NCBI GenBank assembly: GCA_025060175.1
Contig: JANXBE010000001.1
Span: 62,001 to 126,000 of the forward strand
Reading direction: 5' to 3'
DNA: 64,000 nt
Origin: Thermomicrobium sp.
Lineage (GTDB): Bacteria; Chloroflexota; Chloroflexia; Thermomicrobiales; Thermomicrobiaceae
Shown here: one piece after another, positions 57,414 to 64,000 of the stretch
How the letters are laid out: each line of letters starts with the position of its first letter
Position numbering within the stretch: position 1 is the first letter of the stretch
Position numbers and translations under genes: made by a program
The notes under the pieces: generated by a model
Seen by the model: the letters and a program-made list of their open reading frames with translations, nothing else
What the model was told of the DNA's origin: nothing
Databases searched by the model: none

Positions 57414-59063
57414 ATGGACAGATTGTGCCGTGTCGCGGAGGTACGGCGCGCGGAAGAGGACGCTATCGGTCGGGGAACGACTCTCGCCGATTTGATGGCG
57501 CGGGCTGGCCGGGCAGTTGCCGAGGAGATCGATACGCTGGTTCGCGTGCCGGCCGACCGTCCGCGGCATGTCGTATTCTTGATCGGACCTGGCAACAACG
57601 GCGGCGATGGGCTCGTCGCGGCAGCTCATCTCGCTGCACGGGGCTGGGCCTGTTCGCTCTGGACTTGGAACCGGGCCGCAGTCGGAAGCGTCCCTGTCGA
57701 GGACGAGGCGCTCGCGCGCTGCCGCTGGCTCAGGAGTGAAGAACTGGACCAGGCGCTCGGCAGCGCCGACGTGATCGTTGACGCGATCTTCGGTCTCGGC
57801 GGTAAACCGGAGCTCCCCGAGGCGGTCGCGCAGGCCTTCGCGCTCGCCTGGCGGGCGCGACAGCACCACGGTGCACTCCTGGTTGCGGTCGACGTGCCGT
57901 CAGGAATCGACGCCGACACCGGCCAAGCCGACCCGAGAGCCTTTCGAGCAGACTTGACTCTCATGCTCGGTATGCCGAAGATCGGCGCCTATCTCCCCCC
58001 CGCCTTTCGGTACACCGGCGTGATCCGGATCGTCGACATCGGTCTTCCCACGCCGCCGTTCGAGGAGGGTGACATCGGCCTCCTCGCCGAGGATGACGTA
58101 CGGGAGTGGCTCCCGCGACGAGAGGCCGATACGCACAAGTGGGCAGTCGGCGCATTGCTGCTCGTCGGCGGTGCTCCCGGGTATTACGGAGCACCACGAC
58201 TGGCAGCTGCCGCTGCGTTGCGCGTCGGTGCCGGTCTCGTGACCCTCGCGGTGCCCCGGTCGCTCGTCGCAGCGATCGCGGCTGCCCAGCCGGAGGTCAC
58301 CTTTCTCCCAGCACCGGACGGAGACGTCGGTGCTGGACAACTCTGGGCGAATCTCGTCCGTGACGCCGCAGCGCGCTATCGCGCGTTGCTCGTGGGACCA
58401 GGGCTCGGGCAGGATCGGCCAGCCGAGGAACTGGTGCGGCATCTGTTCGCGCTCGGTCGCGTGCGACGCGGTGCGCTCGGCTTCGCCTCTGTCGTCGAAG
58501 AGACCCTCCCCGCACGCTTCGCAGGGTATGCCGTCGTCGATGCGGATGGCTTGAATTGGCTCGCGAAGACCGACACGTGGTGGGAAGAGCTGAAGGAGGC
58601 ACGGCTGATCCTTACTCCACATCCTGGTGAACTGGCTCGTCTCCTCAGGGTCGAGGTCGAGACGATTCTCAGAGATCCGTGGACATGGGCAAAGGAAGCT
58701 GCGACCACCTTCCAACAACACGTCGTCCTCAAGTACGGTCATACGGCGCTGGCCTGTCCAGACGGGACTGTGCTGATCGCGCCGCAGATCCATCCTGCGC
58801 TCGCGACGGCGGGGAGCGGAGACGTGCTCGCCGGGGTCATCGCCGGTCTGGCTGCGCAAGGATTGGATCCGCGCGCTGCGGCAGGTGCCGGTGTCTACAT
58901 CGCTGGCCAAGCTGCGCTCTCTGCTGTGGCCGAGAAGGGCACGTTACCGCTTCTCGCGAGCGACATCATCGCGGCCTTGCCTCGGGTGATGCGCACCCTC
59001 TATGATCCACGGTGGTCACCCGAGCGCACTCTCGTGTCGCACGTGGCCGGCTGGGATGCGTAA
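57414..59063 (+). CDS. nnrD: Bifunctional NAD(P)H-hydrate epimerase/dehydratase
   Basis: Repairs damaged NADH/NADPH hydrates. 549 residues: the YjeF_N epimerase domain (about 1-215) with GPGNNGGDGLVAA, then the ribokinase-like dehydratase domain with LLVGGAPGYYGAPRLAA, DADGLNW, LTPHPGELARLL and AGSGDVLAGVIAGL. The first domain corresponds to NnrE. acpS-nnrD adjacency is common. Confidence 0.95.
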   Translation: MDRLCRVAEVRRAEEDAIGRGTTLADLMARAGRAVAEEIDTLVRVPADRPRHVVFLIGPGNNGGDGLVAAAHLAARGWACSLWTWNRAAVGSVPVEDEALARCRWLRSEELDQALGSADVIVDAIFGLGGKPELPEAVAQAFALAWRARQHHGALLVAVDVPSGIDADTGQADPRAFRADLTLMLGMPKIGAYLPPAFRYTGVIRIVDIGLPTPPFEEGDIGLLAEDDVREWLPRREADTHKWAVGALLLVGGAPGYYGAPRLAAAAALRVGAGLVTLAVPRSLVAAIAAAQPEVTFLPAPDGDVGAGQLWANLVRDAAARYRALLVGPGLGQDRPAEELVRHLFALGRVRRGALGFASVVEETLPARFAGYAVVDADGLNWLAKTDTWWEELKEARLILTPHPGELARLLRVEVETILRDPWTWAKEAATTFQQHVVLKYGHTALACPDGTVLIAPQIHPALATAGSGDVLAGVIAGLAAQGLDPRAAAGAGVYIAGQAALSAVAEKGTLPLLASDIIAALPRVMRTLYDPRWSPERTLVSHVAGWDA

Positions 59064-59117
59064 CCAGGATGACGTTCCAGGGCGGGGTGTGCCCTGTGTT
59101 CGAAAGGGGTCACGGTG

Positions 59118-59618
59118 ATGGCGCAAGAACTCCGTGTCGCGGCACTCATGACACGGGACGTCGTCGCGGTCGGGCCGGACACGTCGATCGGAGAGATCGC
59201 GCGACTCCTGTGGGAACACGCGATCTCGGGGGTCCCGGTCATCGATGGACAACGGCGCGTCATCGGGATCGTCACGGAGTTCGATCTCATCGCGCGAGAG
59301 GCGAGCTTCAATGCACCGCTCTACGTTCCCTTTCTCGACGCGTTCTTCAAGCTGCCTGGGACTGGTGACGAGACGCAGCTGCGCAAGATCTTGGCGACCC
59401 GGGCAGCGGACATCATGTCGTCGCCGGCGTTGACTATCGAACCACAGGCCACCATCGAGGATCTCGCGACGCTCATGTACCGCAAACGTGTCAATCCCGT
59501 GCCGGTCGTCGATGACGAAGGAAAGTTGCTCGGCATCGTCTCCCGCTCTGACCTGATCTGGCTCATGACGCTCGAGGAGCGGGGAGAACTCCCGAGACTG
59601 CTCGCCAGTCGCGCGTGA
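59118..59618 (+). CDS. Tandem CBS-domain protein
   Basis: 166 residues with two CBS repeats: one opens VAALMTRDVVAVGPDTSIGEIARLLWE and contains GVPVID, the other has ADIMSSPALTIEPQATIEDLATLM and NPVPVVDDEGKLLGIVSRSDL. About 30 extra residues separate the halves of the first CBS. Such proteins bind adenosine nucleotides and act as sensors; no effector domain is present. Confidence 0.88.
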   Translation: MAQELRVAALMTRDVVAVGPDTSIGEIARLLWEHAISGVPVIDGQRRVIGIVTEFDLIAREASFNAPLYVPFLDAFFKLPGTGDETQLRKILATRAADIMSSPALTIEPQATIEDLATLMYRKRVNPVPVVDDEGKLLGIVSRSDLIWLMTLEERGELPRLLASRA

Positions 59619-59637
59619 CGGCAGTGCGACGAGTCGA

Positions 59638-60177
59638 TCAGGCCGACTCTTGGAGCTGGCGACGCAACTCTTCGACGTCGCGGCGGATGATGAACGTTCG
59701 CCCGGAGTGCTCGTCTCGGACATACTCCAGTTTTCGATCGTCCATCCAACGGTAGATGGTCGGGCGGGTGACGCCGAGGTCCTGTGCCGCCTTGCCGATG
59801 CTGACGAGTTCACTGGGCTCATAGGCTCGAAACTTGGCCTGGGAGAGGAGACGCCCGAGTTCGCCCTCCCAGAAGCTTCGGGGCACCGAGTAGTCCTCCG
59901 CGCCAGGGGCCCAGAACAGCAGTTGCAGGACGAGTTCGATGTTTTCAAGGATACGCTCCCGCTGCTCGACCAGCTTTCCCTGCGCCACCGCAGCGAGACG
60001 TTGCAACACCTGCCCGAGCGGGCTCTCCCGGAGTTCCGCCATCAGCGTCTCTTCACCGAAGTTCAGGCGCTCGAGTGTGCGGGGTAGCAGCCGAGACATC
60101 AGGCGATAATGATGGGTGTACAGCAGTCGGAGCGCCTCATCGATGACGCGCTGGTAATCCAGTGTCTGCGAGTCCAC
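59638..60177 (-). CDS. Helix-turn-helix (MerR/excisionase-like) DNA-binding protein
   Basis: 179 residues. The C-terminal ~55 residues hold a MerR-type HTH: SIGKAAQDLGVTRPTIYRWMDDRKLEY, followed by a wing-like GRTFIIRRDVEEL. The N-terminal 110 residues are helical and of no recognised family, with a Leu-rich stretch (ENIELVLQLLFWAPG). A strong promoter overlapped by an inverted repeat lies upstream, suggesting autoregulation. Targets unknown. Confidence 0.75.
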   Translation of the reverse strand: MDSQTLDYQRVIDEALRLLYTHHYRLMSRLLPRTLERLNFGEETLMAELRESPLGQVLQRLAAVAQGKLVEQRERILENIELVLQLLFWAPGAEDYSVPRSFWEGELGRLLSQAKFRAYEPSELVSIGKAAQDLGVTRPTIYRWMDDRKLEYVRDEHSGRTFIIRRDVEELRRQLQESA

Positions 60178-60215
60178 GGGCCCCCCTCTCGCCCAGCGAA
60201 CGGACTATCAGTGTA

Positions 60216-60251
60216 CGTACCCATTGTACGGAGACGGCGGCAGCTCGTCAA
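60216..60251 (-). promoter_or_regulatory. Promoter and candidate operator of the HTH gene
   Basis: TTGACG (complement of 60246-60251) and TACAAT (complement of 60223-60228), exactly 17 bp apart. CGTAC (60216-60220) and GTACG (60226-60230), five bases apart, form an inverted repeat covering the -10. Confidence 0.7.
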
Positions 60252-60312
60252 CTCGTAGTCGGCAACAGGGTGTTCGCGGGGAGTGTAGACCCTTCCCTGT
60301 GCCTCTGCGGCA

Positions 60313-61131
60313 CTACCCTGTCACCTCTTTGCGTGGAGAAGGCATCGGATACACGAGCGGTAGAGGACAAGAACTTGCCCCTGCCTTCCAGGTGACGAGC
60401 CCACGAGGGGGTAGCGGAAAGACCGGCACGCCGCCTGCGTCGCGCAGTCGTTCCCGCACGGTGCCGACCGCGAGCTCCGGACGGTTGTTCTCTTCCGAGA
60501 GGTGCGCGAGCCAAAGCATCTGAACGGCGGGACTGAGGTGGGCGGCAGCGTGCGCTGCTTGGTCGTTACTGAGGTGTCCGACCGGTGAGGCGATCCGCCG
60601 CTTGAGCCACGCCGGGTACGGTCCTGTCGCGAGCAGCATCGGGTCGTGATTCGCTTCCAGGACGACGAGTGTCGCCGTTTGGAGAGCGTCGATCACCTCC
60701 GGTGTCACCGATCCGAGATCGGTGAAGAGTGCCAGCGATGCCCGCGGTGCGGTGACCCGTAAACCGATCGGTTCGTTCGCATCGTGAGCGGTCGCGATCG
60801 GGAGGATGACGAGATCCCCGACCTCCAGACTCTGCCCGGCAACCAGTCGCGTTCGTCGCATCCAGTCGACTCGCAACGCGCGGAAGGTCCCGTCGGTTGC
60901 GAGAACCGGACACGAGTGCCAGCGCAAGAGGCCGGTCAGCCCGCGGACGTGGTCACGATGTTCGTGCGTGATGACGATGGCTGACAGTTCGTGATCACGC
61001 ACGCCACACGCGCGCAACGCTCGGCGAAGCATGCTCGGCGTGAACCCGGCGTCGACGAGGATGGCTGCCCGATCGGATCGAAGCAAAAAGGCGTTTCCGC
61101 CGCTTCCACTACCGAAGCAGTGCACCTCCAT
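60313..61131 (-). CDS. MBL-fold metallohydrolase (WalJ/YycJ-like)
   Basis: 272 residues. The di-metal motif THEHRDH gives His56, His58, Asp60 and His61. FGSGSGGNAFLL opens the fold, and GHLSNDQAAHAAAH is typical of the YycJ/WalJ group, thought to be a nuclease linked to replication/cell-wall signalling. The last ~35 residues are Pro-rich and extra. Fourth gene region of the pgeF-yggS unit, three bases after yggS. Confidence 0.88.
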   Translation of the reverse strand: MEVHCFGSGSGGNAFLLRSDRAAILVDAGFTPSMLRRALRACGVRDHELSAIVITHEHRDHVRGLTGLLRWHSCPVLATDGTFRALRVDWMRRTRLVAGQSLEVGDLVILPIATAHDANEPIGLRVTAPRASLALFTDLGSVTPEVIDALQTATLVVLEANHDPMLLATGPYPAWLKRRIASPVGHLSNDQAAHAAAHLSPAVQMLWLAHLSEENNRPELAVGTVRERLRDAGGVPVFPLPPRGLVTWKAGASSCPLPLVYPMPSPRKEVTG

Positions 61132-61134
61132 GGT

Positions 61135-61827
61135 TCACGCTCCGAAGAGTGCTCGGCCGATCCGTACCATAGTGGCACCTTCCTCGACAGCGATCTCGAA
61201 GTCGTTCGACATACCCATGGAGAGCTCCGGCAAGGAACACCCACATTGTTGCTGCAATTCGTCGCGCAAGACGCGTAGTCGGCGGAAGACCTGCCGGATT
61301 TCGTCCGCCGTCGATGTCAGTGGGCCGATCGTCATCAAACCGCGCAATTCCAAGTGCGGCGCTGCCAGCACGGCTCGAACGAGGGCGAGGGCTTCGTCGG
61401 GGCGACACCCGTGTTTCTGCGCTTCCCCGGCGACGTTGACCTGGACAAGCACTGGGAGACGCCGCTCCTCCTGCTCAGCCCGTCGGGCCAGTGCTTCGAC
61501 GAGGCGAAGACGGTCGACTGAATGAATCATGGAGAACAAGCGCACCGCTTGACGAACCTTGTTCGTCTGCAGGTGGCCGATCAGGTGCAGCTCCGCGTCC
61601 GAGGGTAGGGGAGCGGAGACGAATTTGTGCCACGCTTCTTGCACTCGGTTCTCTGCGAATGTCCGAAGTCCGAACTCGTACGCGAGCTGTACTGTCGCGC
61701 GATCGATCCCCTTGGTCACGGCGACGACAGTAACGGAACGCGGATCACGTCCGCCGCGGACTGCAGCACGCGCGATGCGGAGACGGATCGCTTCCAGATT
61801 GGCAGCCAAACGGTCTCGATCGATCAT
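61135..61827 (-). CDS. yggS: YggS-family PLP homeostasis protein
   Basis: Binds and buffers pyridoxal phosphate. 230 residues from ATG 61827, which overlaps the pgeF stop and follows a GGAG five bases upstream. The PLP lysine is in TVVAVTKGI; HLIGHLQTNKV, the HSVDR motif and LSMGMSNDFEIAVEEGATMVRIGRA (in parts) are conserved. Confidence 0.94.
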   Translation of the reverse strand: MIDRDRLAANLEAIRLRIARAAVRGGRDPRSVTVVAVTKGIDRATVQLAYEFGLRTFAENRVQEAWHKFVSAPLPSDAELHLIGHLQTNKVRQAVRLFSMIHSVDRLRLVEALARRAEQEERRLPVLVQVNVAGEAQKHGCRPDEALALVRAVLAAPHLELRGLMTIGPLTSTADEIRQVFRRLRVLRDELQQQCGCSLPELSMGMSNDFEIAVEEGATMVRIGRALFGA

Positions 61828-62621
61828 CGGTACTCCGTCTCGCTCCTTTCCGGGGGCAAGGCGATGACCGCGGCCTGCATCCCAGTACGCGGTCCATCGG
61901 CTCGATACGAAAACCATTCGCGTGGTCGACAGCGGGTACAGCGACCGGCCAGTTCGATGTTGTGCGGCGGGACACCGGCCTCCAGTACCAGCATCCGATT
62001 GGCTTCCCACAGGTCGAAATGCATCCGACCATTCCGGCGCACGATCGCCCGCTCGCCGATCGTCCCGACGGCGTGTCGCCAACGCTCGACGACGTCATCG
62101 CCGACCTCGTAGCAGCAGGGGCCGATCGAGGGGCCGATCGCAACTCGCAGCGCGACTGGTGACGCACCGAACTGGCGCACGAGAAGATCGATCGTTCGGA
62201 GCGCCACGAGGAGCGTCGTTCCGCGCCATCCAGCGTGAACCGCGCCGACCGCCGGGAGATCGGCTGCGTACAAAAGGAGCGGGACACAGTCGGCACACTG
62301 AACGACGACCGGCACGCCCGGTTCTGTCGTCACCAACGCATCGGTGTCCGGTAACGCTGTCTCCGGTACACAGGCACCGCGCCCGCGGTCGGCAGCAGTG
62401 ACCACCGAGATGGCGGCGCCGTGCACCTGACGAGCGAAGACGCTGAACGCTAAGGGCAGCCCGAGGCGACGCCACCAAACGACGCGGTTCCGCCGGGCGA
62501 CGTCCACCCCGACGTTCCAACCGATCGCACCGTCAGCGGGTAGCGACGCGTCGCGGCGCGTTACACCGTGCGGGACACCGGCGCTGTCCAACGACGCGAA
62601 TCGGTATGGCTGGACACGCAC
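61824..62621 (-). CDS. pgeF: Polyphenol oxidoreductase/YfiH-family (PgeF) protein
   Basis: 265 residues from GTG 62621, chosen for a GGAGG nine bases upstream. FARQVHG, ADCVPLLLYAAD, VHAGWRGT and GPCCYEVGDDV carry the His/Cys zinc ligands. The family is described as laccase-like purine nucleoside phosphorylase, and as a peptidoglycan-editing factor. The pgeF-yggS pair is common upstream of sepF/ftsZ-type genes; here an MBL hydrolase follows instead. Confidence 0.9.
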   Translation of the reverse strand: MRVQPYRFASLDSAGVPHGVTRRDASLPADGAIGWNVGVDVARRNRVVWWRRLGLPLAFSVFARQVHGAAISVVTAADRGRGACVPETALPDTDALVTTEPGVPVVVQCADCVPLLLYAADLPAVGAVHAGWRGTTLLVALRTIDLLVRQFGASPVALRVAIGPSIGPCCYEVGDDVVERWRHAVGTIGERAIVRRNGRMHFDLWEANRMLVLEAGVPPHNIELAGRCTRCRPREWFSYRADGPRTGMQAAVIALPPERSETEYR

Positions 62622-63680
62622 AGCCACTGTCCTCCGACGAGGTTCGTCCCAGCACGCTCGTCGCTGTCCGCTCGCTGAGCGGACGTCCGTCACCGGATGT
62701 CCGCCCCGTTTCCGGCGCGTCGCTCATACGATGGCGAACGAGCGAAGATCGCCGTGCCGGCACACCGGTGCGCCCCGATCGTCGGGCAGCCTCCGCACGC
62801 AGGACCGACCTCCCCAGTCGCCTGCGGCGATGACGCTGATCCGTCGGCATGGCCATCGGCGGCACGATCCTGCGCTCGTGCGCCGGGAACGCCCGCCTGC
62901 TGTCCCTGCCTCGAACGGCTCGGGCCAGTCGCTCGGCCACGGGACGTCGGCCGCACGCGCCATCGCAGCACGGGTTCGCTTCGTGCTGGTTCGCAGGCGA
63001 CAGAACATCAGTCGGCTGACTCCATCGGGTCGGCGTCGTGCGCCGGTACTACGGAACGCGCGTCGCGGCTGGTGGGTCACGCCGCGCGCTGGCGAACCGA
63101 TCCGTACCTAGTCGAGGGCGTCTCGGCCCTGGCATCCCACCGTCACGCGCGGTCGAGACGACCGTCGCCAGTCTAGGGTATCGCCGTCGGAACGGACAAC
63201 CGCCGGGACCCGCGGCACCGCCGCCACGCGGGTTCAGGAACTGGCGCGTTGCCCATCGGGGTCGCAGGTTGGGTAGCGATGTGTCGCCCCGCTGGATTCG
63301 CTCTTCGATGGAGGCAGAAGGGAGGCGTGGGCAGTGCTCTGCGCCGGCGTCCACCGCTATGCTGCGCATAAGGACTGTTATGCGCAGGACTTCAAGAGAC
63401 CGGATCGCGCCGCTCCGCTCCTGCCAGATCGCGCCGGAGCGACTCGTCGCGACGCGCTCGCTCTCGTCGTGGCGTCCTGCACTCGGGCAGCGCACTGCGC
63501 GCAAGCGTCCGATCGGGCGCCGGAAGGTATCGGAGGACAACCCGCTGATGGCTGCTCGGTGGCGCCGACGAGCTGCCTCGGATGGAGGCTGCGAACAGCG
63601 TGCGGCGGACCATGCTGATCGGACCGCTGGGATCCCGCCTCGGCCGCCCGCGCGTCCTCTTCCAGCGTGGCTTGCCCTGC
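62622..63680. other. 1-kb stretch without a recognisable gene
   Basis: Open frames exist on both strands but are Arg/Pro/Ser/Ala-rich, lack ribosome sites and show no motif. It lies upstream of pgeF and downstream of nfi (both minus). Features seen: a short GGACGTCC palindrome near 62680 and the dif-like dyad at 63361-63388. I found no tRNA, RNase P, tmRNA or riboswitch core. Confidence 0.5.
63361..63388. other. dif-like XerC/D-type recombination site (candidate)
   Basis: Architecture is 11-6-11: left arm GCTGCGCATAA (63361-63371), centre GGACTG (63372-63377), right arm TTATGCGCAGG (63378-63388). Ten bases of each arm are exact inverted repeats. The left arm matches the E. coli XerC-binding arm GGTGCGCATAA at 10 of 11 positions, and TTATG begins the right arm as in the XerD arm. 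It sits in a non-coding stretch. A transcription-factor operator is the alternative. Confidence 0.5.
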
Positions 63681-64000
63681 TTACGACGTCGCGTCGAGGT
63701 GGGCGACCGCTTCCTCCGCATAGCGGTGCGCCCAGCGTATCGGCTCGGGCAGTCGGTAGCGACTCAGTCGCACGACCCAAAGGATCGCCTCGGCCAGCGT
63801 GATGCGGTGTCCGACCGAGACAAAGATGGGTTTGGCCCCCACGCGCGTGCGCACCGCAGCTCCGACCACCTCGCTATCGGCGGTGAGCGGTGTCCACGCA
63901 CCGCGCACGTGCTCGGGTTCGCGATAGCGCCCGAAGAGGCGGGACTTGGCAACCCCGATCGTGGGCACGTCCAAGAGGATCCCGACATGGCTGGCCAGGC
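63681..64000 (-). CDS. nfi: Endonuclease V, C-terminal part (5' end outside window)
   Basis: Cuts DNA or RNA near deaminated bases (inosine). About 106 residues are visible and the frame runs off the right edge. HVGILLDVPTIGVAKSRLFGRY split over its N-terminal portion, EVVGAAVRTRVGAKPIFVSVGHRITL and the closing RLPEPIRWAHRYAEE match the family. Upstream catalytic residues are beyond the window. Confidence 0.92.
   Translation of the reverse strand, partial: LASHVGILLDVPTIGVAKSRLFGRYREPEHVRGAWTPLTADSEVVGAAVRTRVGAKPIFVSVGHRITLAEAILWVVRLSRYRLPEPIRWAHRYAEEAVAHLDATS

Noticed and set aside
62622-63680. Structural RNA (RNase P RNA, tmRNA, 6S, SRP) in the gap
   Set aside because: None of the conserved core strings or a tRNA-like end was found by eye on either strand; a covariance search is the proper test.
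63038-63802. 254-codon plus-strand frame in the right-hand gap
   Set aside because: Arg/Pro-rich, runs antisense across nfi, and covers the dif-like dyad; no ribosome site or motif.

Overview
The window is about 64 kb of GC-rich bacterial chromosome, gene-dense and mostly housekeeping. It is probably from a thermophilic Thermomicrobia-type Chloroflexota. That placement is an inference from several features together: high GC, frequent GTG/TTG starts, the PspA/PspAA/PspAB/HtpX set, a short sigma-A and a membrane-anchored YvcK. No rRNA is present to confirm it. No insertion sequences, prophage or CRISPR arrays were seen. Promoters where readable are sigma-70 like, with TATACT/TATAAT -10 boxes recurring.

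Layout. 1-9.5 kb: a purine operon (3' end of purB, then purC-purS-purQ-purL-purF) running into glycine cleavage genes (gcvT-gcvH-gcvPA) and closed by an intrinsic terminator. 9.6-14 kb: der, glyA, a WecA/TagO-type sugar-phosphate transferase and an FmdB zinc ribbon. 14-19.4 kb: an envelope-stress neighbourhood: UbiB/ABC1 kinase, HtpX protease, PspAB, PspAA, PspA and a Clp-fold SDH protease. 19.6-21.2 kb: tRNA-Pro, tRNA-Gly and a zinc alcohol dehydrogenase. 21.2-29.3 kb (minus strand): the translation/transcription operon nusA-rnpM(ylxR)-infB-rbfA-nrnA-truB-ribF-tyrS, whose leader holds a possible attenuator. 29.5-34.2 kb: yvcK-gap-pgk-tpiA-secG (central glycolysis and its regulator). 34.2-39.2 kb: a peptide-type solute-binding protein, TatA, signal peptidase, a BFN-domain protein and small proteins. 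39.3-41.5 kb: a stand-alone NuoE/NuoF pair. 41.6-45.4 kb: an ornithine cyclodeaminase-family gene, tRNA-Asn, a hydroxyacid dehydrogenase and fabF. 45.4-49 kb: rpoD, divergent from ruvC-tlyA-larB. 48.9-52.8 kb (minus): a glycosyltransferase, pth, and a cobalamin set (a CobA/BtuR-like protein with a broken nucleotide site, a B12-binding mutase subunit and MeaB). 52.9-59.6 kb: a second TatA/B, a methyltransferase, tgt-acyP, ugd-acpS-nnrD and a CBS protein. 59.6-62.6 kb (minus): an HTH regulator with a probable autoregulatory site, a WalJ-like hydrolase, yggS and pgeF. 62.6-63.7 kb: a 1-kb apparently non-coding stretch carrying a dif-like palindrome. Right edge: a truncated nfi (endonuclease V).

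How genes fit together. The left operon couples purine synthesis with enzymes supplying glycine and one-carbon units. Gap, Pgk and TpiA sit with the carbon-flux regulator YvcK. PspA and its partners share a locus with two proteases that could relieve membrane stress. The cobalamin trio points to a methylmalonyl-CoA-type mutase whose large subunit is outside the window. The points most worth follow-up are the dif-like site, the degenerate BtuR-like protein, the nusA leader terminator and the overlapping divergent promoter in the Psp region.
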